Assembly: GCA_017964755.1 (NCBI GenBank)
Contig: JAGCRI010000077.1
Span: 1 to 5,814, forward strand
DNA from: Bacteroidales bacterium
Lineage (GTDB): Bacteria; Bacteroidota; Bacteroidia; Bacteroidales; WCHB1-69
Length of the DNA stretch: 5,814 bases
Direction: 5' to 3'
Part shown: positions 1-4,582 of the stretch, one piece after another
How positions within the stretch are numbered: the stretch's first letter is position 1
Layout of the letters: each line of letters begins with the position of its first letter
Notes under the pieces: generated by a model
Databases searched by the model: none
What the model was told of the DNA's origin: nothing
The model's input: the letters and a program-made list of their open reading frames with translations, nothing else
Translations under genes and position numbers: made by a program

Positions 1-239
1 ATTTTTTCATCCTCATTCCTCTCGCAGAAGACATCGAATACGAGGCGCTTCTCGCTCTCACGTAGGCCGAGTTGCTCCGTAGGCAAATACCTGATGTCTT
101 TCACCGGTCCGATGTACTGGCTGAGAAAGGCGTTGAGGAAATGGATGAGGTTCTTCTTGTATTGTTCCGTCCCGAAGAAGCGCTTGAATCCGAAGTCTGT
201 CAGCAGGTTGATGTTTTGAGGTTTTTCTTTTGTAGTCAT
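1..239 (-). CDS. Rpn / PD-(D/E)XK nuclease family transposase, N-terminal part (runs off window)
   Basis: About 79 codons are visible from an ATG at 239; the gene continues past position 1 with no stop. The N-terminus has the family's opening signature: a short polar lead, then N-L-L-T-D-F-G-F-K-R-F-F-G at about residues 11-23, a helix rich in N-L-I-x-F-L-N (30-36), and the D-I-R-Y-L-P-T-E-Q strand-turn (48-56). The segment R-L-V-F-D-V-F-C (65-72) contains D69, which I take as the first catalytic Asp of the PD-(D/E)XK fold; the E-x-K/Q half of the active site lies outside the window. Members are widespread in Bacteroidetes, often in many copies, and E. coli RpnA is known to be a DNA endonuclease promoting RecA-independent recombination. 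No terminal inverted repeats are visible on this side, so I do not call a mobile element. Family assignment is from recalled motifs; whether this copy is intact cannot be seen. Confidence 0.8.
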   Translation of the reverse strand, partial: MTTKEKPQNINLLTDFGFKRFFGTEQYKKNLIHFLNAFLSQYIGPVKDIRYLPTEQLGLRESEKRLVFDVFCERNEDEK

Positions 240-279
240 ATTTGTTATTTTAGCGTTTATTAGATTTATTTATCTGCTG

Positions 280-287
280 CAAAGATA
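280..287 (-). promoter_or_regulatory. Bacteroidetes-type -7 element upstream of the Rpn-family gene
   Basis: On the minus strand the octamer TATCTTTG matches the Bacteroidetes sigma-ABfr -7 consensus TAnnTTTG exactly. It would place the transcription start about 35 nt ahead of the ATG at 239. The expected TTTG at -33 is not recognisable; that stretch is almost pure A/T. Confidence 0.5.
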
Positions 288-473
288 ATATAATTTTTAA
301 TATAAAATTAATATTTAAGAAAATAATTTAAAATATTTTTATAAATACAAAAATTATCCAATGGAATATTTGATATAATATATTGATAATCACCAATATA
401 TCATCTGTAGCAGTTGCCCGGATCTCGGAGATGTTGCACGCGCGAAGTGCAATTAACCACCCAACGATATATG

Positions 474-509
474 AAAAATAGGGCTGTCCCCATGCGGTTA
501 CAGCCCTAT
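474..509 (-). terminator. Rho-independent terminator of the small-protein unit
   Basis: A perfect 10-bp inverted repeat (ATAGGGCTGT at 478-487, ACAGCCCTAT at 500-509) encloses a 12-nt loop. Read on the minus strand the stem is followed directly by a run of T (plus-strand A at 474-478). It begins 32 nt past the stop codon of the 83-aa gene. The plus-strand direction lacks a T-tract, so the terminator acts on minus-strand transcripts. Confidence 0.8.
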
Positions 510-541
510 CAATAGTCGAAGTTCCTCAGAAATTCCAGATT

Positions 542-793
542 TTATTCTTTATTAGTTGATATTTTTGAGACCAGTCGTTGGTATTCTTTCATAATTCCTA
601 TTTTCTCAGGTGTCTTAAATTCCTCCCGCTGCAATTGTCTTATTCTGTTTTTCAAATCATTGACAAAGGCTTTGCTTGTAGGATTTTTTACTTCTGACCT
701 TTGATCGTTGGGTGTTATTTCTTGAATATTTGACATGAGTCTTTTCATTTGTCTCAAAAATGTTTCATTTTGTTTATAGCTATAATTTTTCAT
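542..793 (-). CDS. Hypothetical basic helical protein, 83 aa
   Basis: I do not recognise this protein family. The frame opens with ATG at 793 and ends in TAA. The product has no membrane segment, signal peptide or cysteine. It carries 18 Lys/Arg against 10 Asp/Glu, so it is strongly basic, and its sequence (for example residues 8-26 and 41-60) looks helical, with a coiled-coil-like L-K-N-R-I-R-Q-L-Q-R stretch at 47-56. It is probably a cytoplasmic nucleic-acid- or protein-binding factor, but that is inference from composition only. Two context points argue that it is a real gene: a strong terminator lies 32 nt behind its stop, and a short acidic reading frame on the same strand ends 42 nt ahead of its start. 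The low length and lack of a recognised homologue keep confidence moderate. Confidence 0.6.
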   Translation of the reverse strand: MKNYSYKQNETFLRQMKRLMSNIQEITPNDQRSEVKNPTSKAFVNDLKNRIRQLQREEFKTPEKIGIMKEYQRLVSKISTNKE

Positions 794-835
794 CTTTTGT
801 TATTATTAAAGGTTGATAAATTCATGGAATTAGTG

Positions 836-907
836 TTAATCGTCATAATAATCGTAATAATCATCTTCTTCGTCATCATCTGGAACGTAAATGCCAATTG
901 GTTTCAT
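836..907 (-). CDS. Putative acidic micropeptide, 23 aa
   Basis: An ATG at 907 opens 23 codons ending in TAA at 836. The first nine residues (M-K-P-I-G-I-Y-V-P) read like ordinary protein; the rest consists only of Asp, Glu and Tyr, ending D-Y-Y-D-D. Ten of 23 residues are acidic and one is basic. It precedes the basic 83-aa gene by 42 nt on the same strand, and both would end at the terminator at 474-509. The codons alternate GAT/GAC and TAT/TAC rather than being a pure trinucleotide run, which fits selection on protein rather than simple slippage. Function is unknown; it could bind its basic neighbour or be a regulatory leader peptide. It could also be chance low-complexity sequence: the opposite strand reads as an Ile/Val-rich stretch, which I consider a mirror artefact. 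Confidence 0.4.
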   Translation of the reverse strand: MKPIGIYVPDDDEEDDYYDYYDD

Positions 908-1222
908 TTTCAGAAAATTTTTAAATTAAACAATTTTTTTTTGAAAATATCCGATTGCAATTTTTATTACATTTCAGCCTCCTTTCTGTATTTGTTTTTA
1001 CAAGGCAAAAATGCAATCTCATATTGACATAAGCCAATAATGCCAATGTTATTTGAAAAAAACAATGAAAGCGGTTTTTATAACGATAAGAGGGACTTTC
1101 CCATCACAAAAATGCAATTGAAAAGCAAATTCCGGTATTTCGTTGCCAATGAAATTCAAATGACAAACACTTTTATTGGGATAGTTTGTCGGGGAACAAC
1201 GTTTTTTCGGGAAAAAAAGAAA
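908..1222. other. Intergenic region between response regulator and small-protein unit
   Basis: About 315 nt with no supported gene. On the minus strand it contains an inverted repeat just behind the response regulator (1162-1190), a 12-bp direct repeat CAAAAATGCAAT (1006-1017 and 1107-1118 on the plus strand), and an imperfect long-stem hairpin (954-965 with 1007-1017) ahead of the acidic micropeptide. It also holds an isolated AGGAGG (978-983) directly before an ATG-TAA. A weak promoter-like pair (TTGG, 20 nt, CATTTTTG at 1006-1013) is the only promoter candidate I see for the small genes. Confidence 0.5.
1162..1190 (-). terminator. Possible weak terminator or dyad behind the response regulator
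   Basis: GACAAAC (1162-1168) and GTTTGTC (1184-1190) form a perfect 7-bp inverted repeat with a 15-nt loop, 32 nt past the response-regulator stop. Read on the minus strand it is followed by ATTTGAATTTC rather than a clean T-run, so termination would be inefficient. It may be only a stabilising 3' hairpin. Confidence 0.3.
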
Positions 1223-1939
1223 TTATATCAGGTTATTCTTGTAGTTTTCCGAAACGGGGAGCGTTGTTTCACCTTTTTCAGAATTATCTTGCATGAACAC
1301 TTTGACCAAAACTTCCCCGCCTTTTTGTCCGATTATATTATCCAAATTCACCATAAATGTTTTGTGAATCTGTACGATGCGCGGCGATATGTCATTAAAA
1401 TACTGGAATTCTTTACGTGATACTCCTATTTTTTTGCGATTAGTGAAATATATTGTTTTGCCGTTATTGCTCTCTTTTTCGGAGGCAATGTATGAAATGT
1501 CTCCAACATTTATAGTTACAAAACCTTCGGATGTTTCCAATTTTAATGTTGGGCTACTCTGTCGTATCTCATTGCAAAAACGCAGAACCTGTTTTTTGAA
1601 AGAATCAGGGTTCAAAATGGCCTCTTTCATAATAGGGACTACTATTTTCCCGTCTTCGCGCATTTTATTGATTGTTGTAAGATATTTTGCAGAGTATGTG
1701 CTTATGAACATGACCGGTTTGGTGGTTTCCTGTGCTACCTCCAAACCCGCTTCAGGATACTCCAAATCTATGTCAAGGAGCAGTGCGTCAACATCATTCT
1801 TTTTATCAGATTCAAAAAATTCTTTTGCGGAAAAAGCTGCAAAATCCACTGTGACATCAGGAATTTCGGCCAGCAATTTTTTGTATTTCTTTATATAATG
1901 AATATTGTCTTCAACAATTGCAAATCTTAACTTGTTCAT
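1223..1939 (-). CDS. LytTR family response regulator
   Basis: A 238-aa regulator with a CheY-like receiver (about residues 5-120) and a LytTR DNA-binding domain (about 131-236). In the receiver the acidic pair E10-D11 lies in the A-I-V-E-D-N strand, the likely phospho-acceptor is D56 in L-L-L-D-I-D-L, S80/T81 follow the F-I-S-T strand, and K105 is the probable conserved Lys, although the usual following Pro is absent. The LytTR part shows the I-S-Y-I-x-S-E strand, the Q-I-H-K-T-F-M-V-N-L-D recognition region (about 190-200) and the closing L-P-V-S-E-N-Y-K (about 227-234). I start it at ATG 1939, 2 nt after the kinase stop; a TTG two codons upstream overlaps that stop and is less likely. It is presumably phosphorylated by the adjacent kinase and acts as a transcription factor on direct-repeat sites. 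Target genes are not shown by the sequence; the small unit downstream is one candidate. Confidence 0.9.
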   Translation of the reverse strand: MNKLRFAIVEDNIHYIKKYKKLLAEIPDVTVDFAAFSAKEFFESDKKNDVDALLLDIDLEYPEAGLEVAQETTKPVMFISTYSAKYLTTINKMREDGKIVVPIMKEAILNPDSFKKQVLRFCNEIRQSSPTLKLETSEGFVTINVGDISYIASEKESNNGKTIYFTNRKKIGVSRKEFQYFNDISPRIVQIHKTFMVNLDNIIGQKGGEVLVKVFMQDNSEKGETTLPVSENYKNNLI

Positions 1940-1941
1940 AA

Positions 1942-2943
1942 TCAATTTAATTTGATTTTAAGGTGTGTGTAATAGTAATTATCGTCAGAATTTGTTTCTA
2001 AAGAGAAAGCCGTAGGGGAATACATATTCTGAAGCCGCGCGCACACGTTGTTAATCCCGATACCGTGGTGTGTTCCAATCTCTTTTTTGCCTGCTTTATT
2101 GAGCCTGTTTCGTACATAAAGTGTAAACGTGTCATCTGCAATCATATACTCTATGTAAAGAAAATCAGGATGAGACCTGTCTCCATATTTGATTGCATTT
2201 TCAATAAGGTTCATTGAAATTGCTGTGGGGAGGCAAGGTGTGAAATAGTAGTAGTTGTTATGGTCTATAGCATCCTCCATTAGTTTGTAATTTGCCACGT
2301 GGCGCAGCGACAAGTATCGTTTTGCCAAATCAATTTCATTACAAATATTTATTATCATTCCCGCATCATATAGCAGAGTGTCAAGAATCAAAATCGAATT
2401 ACGTGTCTCTTCGTGTATTTCGTTTATTATGTTGGAAGCAGTCTCAAAATTTTTGTTTTCCAGATATTCTTTCACGTCATCAAGCCGTATAGAGGTTTCA
2501 AGTATCATATTTTTAATGGTGTGGCGGAGAAACTGAAGGTCATCGTCTTGTTCCGTTGATTTTTCTTCAATCGTCTTCTGCTGAGAATCTATAATATTTT
2601 TCATAGATTCAATATTTGACTCAAGAAAAAATTTATCAGTCAGAGATTTTTCGTATTGTTTCTGAATATTGTTAACAATAGTTTTGAGCTGTTTGTAACT
2701 CTTTTGTGAAAATGCGAGCTCAGCGGACAACAACTCATTCTTTTTCATGAGTTTGTCTATAGTTTTGTCATGTGCAGAAACAGCTGGGACTTGTTGATTC
2801 TCTTTTTCCAGACTATTTTCAGTATTGGACACTTTTTCATCTGGTTCGTAATCAGCATCAGCAGTATCATCGTCACCGCCGAAGATTGCACCGATAATAA
2901 GGAGCAACAAAAAAATGCCTGCTACAATAATAAGGGTCACCAT
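1942..2943 (-). CDS. Membrane-anchored sensor histidine kinase (AgrC/LytS-like, GHKL ATPase)
   Basis: A 333-aa protein. Residues 2-21 form one hydrophobic helix (T-L-I-I-V-A-G-I-F-L-L-L-L-I-I-G), followed by an acidic linker (24-50) and a long coiled coil (about 58-132). The H-box L-R-H-T-I-K-N (139-145) puts the phosphorylated His at H141 and resembles the R-H-D-x-x-N box of AgrC-type kinases rather than classical HisKA. The ATPase domain shows an N-box, N-L-I-E-N-A-I-K-Y-G-D (245-255), and a glycine-rich box, H-G-I-G-I-N-N-V (293-300), followed by A-R-L. No PAS, HAMP, 7TM or periplasmic domain is present, so the input must come through the single membrane helix, the coiled coil or a partner protein. 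It is translationally linked to the LytTR regulator (2-nt gap). The kinase call is secure; the AgrC-like grouping is inference from the H-box and the LytTR partner. Confidence 0.87.
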   Translation of the reverse strand: MVTLIIVAGIFLLLLIIGAIFGGDDDTADADYEPDEKVSNTENSLEKENQQVPAVSAHDKTIDKLMKKNELLSAELAFSQKSYKQLKTIVNNIQKQYEKSLTDKFFLESNIESMKNIIDSQQKTIEEKSTEQDDDLQFLRHTIKNMILETSIRLDDVKEYLENKNFETASNIINEIHEETRNSILILDTLLYDAGMIINICNEIDLAKRYLSLRHVANYKLMEDAIDHNNYYYFTPCLPTAISMNLIENAIKYGDRSHPDFLYIEYMIADDTFTLYVRNRLNKAGKKEIGTHHGIGINNVCARLQNMYSPTAFSLETNSDDNYYYTHLKIKLN

Positions 2944-2988
2944 AATCCAAAATTAATTCAAATAAATCTATTCTTCCTGCCATATAAA

Positions 2989-3011
2989 TATGAAAGTCAG
3001 TATCTTTCATA
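2989..3011. promoter_or_regulatory. Candidate operator: 8-bp dyad upstream of the kinase-regulator operon
   Basis: TATGAAAG (2989-2996) and CTTTCATA (3004-3011) are perfect inverted repeats separated by 7 nt, centred about 57 nt ahead of the kinase ATG. No T-tract follows on either strand, so it does not look like a terminator. The 15-bp centre-to-centre spacing of the arms would suit a dimeric regulator. No clear promoter with both -33 and -7 boxes can be assigned next to it. Confidence 0.35.
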
Positions 3012-3085
3012 AAAATTCCCAATCATCTATGCGGTCTGAGAGTGTCGGATGGCGCAACTGTAATTTAAAATTTTGTTTTCATGCT

Positions 3086-3124
3086 AAAAAAGGGAAAAAC
3101 GGCGCCCATTGCTGGCCGCCGTTT
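3086..3124 (-). terminator. Rho-independent terminator of the oxidoreductase operon
   Basis: AAACGGCG (3097-3104) pairs with CGCCGTTT (3117-3124). Inside, after a C/C mismatch, CC pairs with GG around a 6-nt loop. On the minus strand the stem runs into T5-CCC-T6 (plus-strand A at 3095-3099 and 3086-3091). It starts 23 nt after the gamma-subunit stop and separates the metabolic operon from the kinase-regulator genes. Confidence 0.85.
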
Positions 3125-3147
3125 CCATTTTGAGTGTAGTTTAAATG

Positions 3148-3699
3148 CTACAGCACGTTGTACGGTTTCAGCAACCCCTTGCCGATTTCAACCGCTTCCT
3201 CGTTCTTAGGAATGAGGTGGTGGTGACGTTCCGGCAGTGATTTTTCCAAACCTTTGTGCAACATTTCAGGTGTCACGAGCGGTTTCACTGCGAGGAAGCC
3301 GCCGAGGATTATCATATTGAACAACTTTGAAATCCCAAGTTCGCTGGCCTTGTCGGCAGCGGCAACCTGATAGATGCTGATGTCTTTGCGGGTCGGGTGG
3401 TTGGTGATGCCGTTGGGGTCATAAATCAACAGCCCGCCAGGCTTGACCGCAGACTCGAACTTGTCCATCGACTGCTGGTTGAGGATTATTGCTGTATCAA
3501 ATTGGTTAAGATACGGTGAGCAGATGCGCTCGTCGCTCAAAATGACGGTGACGTTAGATGTGCCGCCACGCATCTCAGGACCGTAGGAAGGGAGCCAGCT
3601 CACTTCCTTGTCCTGCATAATACCGGCGTATGCCAAGATTTTACCCATTGAGAGCACACCCTGACCGCCGAAGCCTGCTATAATTATTTCTTCTGTCAT
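3148..3699 (-). CDS. 2-oxoacid:ferredoxin oxidoreductase, gamma subunit (KorC-type)
   Basis: The 183-aa product matches the usual length of stand-alone gamma subunits (POR_N/gamma domain), here encoded separately rather than fused. The N-terminal strand and loop I-I-I-A-G-F-G-G-Q-G (residues 5-14) form the glycine-rich motif of the family. S-Y-G-P-E-M-R-G-G-T-S-N (38-49) is the second conserved block, thought to help bind CoA and hold the subunit interface. The fold continues with F-D-T-A-I-I-L-N and a G-G-L-L-I-Y-D-P-N-G strand-turn. The protein is cytoplasmic and would complete the alpha-beta-gamma core that turns 2-oxoacid plus CoA into acyl-CoA, CO2 and reduced ferredoxin. It starts at ATG 3699, 22 nt after the beta stop, ends in TAG and is followed by the operon terminator. 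No Shine-Dalgarno site is visible, as is normal in this phylum. Substrate (2-oxoisovalerate, 2-oxoglutarate or other) cannot be read from this subunit. Confidence 0.92.
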   Translation of the reverse strand: MTEEIIIAGFGGQGVLSMGKILAYAGIMQDKEVSWLPSYGPEMRGGTSNVTVILSDERICSPYLNQFDTAIILNQQSMDKFESAVKPGGLLIYDPNGITNHPTRKDISIYQVAAADKASELGISKLFNMIILGGFLAVKPLVTPEMLHKGLEKSLPERHHHLIPKNEEAVEIGKGLLKPYNVL

Positions 3700-3721
3700 T
3701 GTTTTTGATTTTAAAAATTAA

Positions 3722-4564
3722 TTACTTGCTTCTCAATGAGAAACGGGTTTCATTGGGTTGGTCAAAAGTGCTGACTCTCTCCATGAAGTTGGGGGCGAAC
3801 TTGCCGTCAACCTTCATATCTCCGAGCGGGAAATATTTCAGCGTGTTTTCTTCCATCCATTTGTTTGCCTTCACCGGGGTCATCTTCCAGCCTGAGTTGC
3901 AGTTTGAGGTTACCTCTACAAATGAGACTCCCTTGTTGAGTTTCTGGTTCTCAAAAGCCTGACGGATAGCCTTTTTGCACTTGCGCGCCAAAGCCGGTGT
4001 ATAGACAGCCTGACGGGTTACATAATATGTGCCGGGCAGTTGTGCCAAGACTTCGGTGAGACGCATTGTATGTCCCATCAGTTCGGGATCACGGCCGTAT
4101 GGGCAGGTTACGGTTTCCATACCTTCGAGGGTTGTAGGAGCCATCTGGCCGCCGGTCATACCGTAGATACCGTTGTTGATGAATATCATTGTAATGTTTT
4201 CGCCACGGTTGCAGGCGTGCATCACTTCAGCGCAGCCGATAGAGGCGAGGTCGCCGTCTCCCTGATATGAGAACACGAATGTGTCGGGGCGGAGGCGCTT
4301 GATTGCGGAGGCACACGCGGGGGCGCGGCCGTGCGCCGCTTCAACGAAGTCGGTGTCAAAATAGTTGTAGGCCAATACGGAGCATCCGACCGGTGAAATT
4401 CCGACTACATTGTCTTGAATGCCCATCTCTTCAATTACTTCGGCGATGATTCTGTGGACAACGCCGTGACCTCAGCCGGGGCAGTAGTGCATAACGTTGT
4501 CGGTGAGGACCGGCGTGCGTCTGTACACTAAATTTTCAGGTTTTATTATATCTTCTCTTGTCAT
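3722..4564 (-). CDS. 2-oxoacid:ferredoxin oxidoreductase, TPP-binding beta subunit, with in-frame TGA at codon 31
   Basis: From ATG 4564 the frame gives 280 codons plus TAA, uninterrupted except for TGA at codon 31 (4474-4472). Homology to the beta subunit runs straight through it: H-Y-C-P-G-[TGA]-G-H-G-V-V-H at 26-37, where the family has CPGCGH or CPGCSH. Expected 4Fe-4S ligands are C28, residue 31, C61 (S-P-V-G-C) and C222 (S-N-C-N-S-G-W); three are present and the fourth is the TGA. The TPP/Mg site is intact: G-D-G-D (102-105) and N-N-G-I-Y-G-M-T-G-G-Q (130-140). The enzyme half-site decarboxylates a 2-oxoacid on TPP and passes electrons via the cluster to ferredoxin. Downstream of the TGA I see no further stop, frameshift or loss of motif, so decay, if any, is recent. 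Translation from the next in-frame ATG (4426, residue 47) would give 234 aa without the CxxC ligands. Possible readings are selenocysteine, another recoding, a nonsense allele or an error. It lies 18 nt after the alpha stop. Confidence 0.88.
4472..4474 (-). other. In-frame TGA at an iron-sulphur cysteine position
   Basis: The codon replaces the second Cys of the C-P-G-C-G-H ligand motif. TGA differs from either Cys codon (TGC, TGT) by one third-position change and is also the selenocysteine codon. The flanking residues on both sides are fully conserved in kind, so this is not a frameshift or the true end of a gene. Confidence 0.9.
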
Positions 4565-4582
4565 GATTTATCTGAATTAAAA

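Larger units (their letters stand above)
240..541. other. Intergenic region between the Rpn-family gene and the 83-aa gene
   Basis: This stretch of about 300 nt holds no gene I can support. Positions 285-360 are extremely A/T-rich and include the Rpn-gene promoter element. A terminator hairpin sits at 474-509. A second, smaller inverted repeat (TTGCAC at 434-439 and GTGCAA at 447-452, 7-nt loop) has no T-tract on either strand and no assigned role. Confidence 0.6.

Noticed and set aside
72..263. 63-aa plus-strand frame at the left edge
   Set aside because: It is antisense to the Rpn-family gene, whose conserved motifs fix the coding strand.
434..452. Inverted repeat TTGCAC/GTGCAA considered as an integron attC or tRNA remnant
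   Set aside because: The core lacks the attC consensus spacing and GTTRRRY box, and no cloverleaf or anticodon arm can be drawn around it.
749..1027. Plus-strand frame encoding an Ile/Val/Phe-rich stretch that looks like a membrane protein
   Set aside because: The hydrophobic run is the mirror of the GAT/GAC/TAT-rich micropeptide on the minus strand. The frame also overlaps the start of the 83-aa gene and has no terminator or promoter on its own strand.
1040..1898. Two long plus-strand frames opposite the response regulator (1040-1420 and 1377-1898)
   Set aside because: They lie antisense to a gene with full receiver and LytTR motifs, and their translations show no domain-like pattern.
1940..1945. 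TTG at 1945 as the response-regulator start
   Set aside because: The ATG two codons later sits 2 nt after the kinase stop and directly before the first receiver strand; the TTG adds only two residues.
3722..4426. A separate 234-aa gene starting at ATG 4426
   Set aside because: This is only the part of the beta subunit after the TGA. The upstream 46 codons in the same frame match the family start, and a protein beginning here would lack the CxxC cluster ligands.
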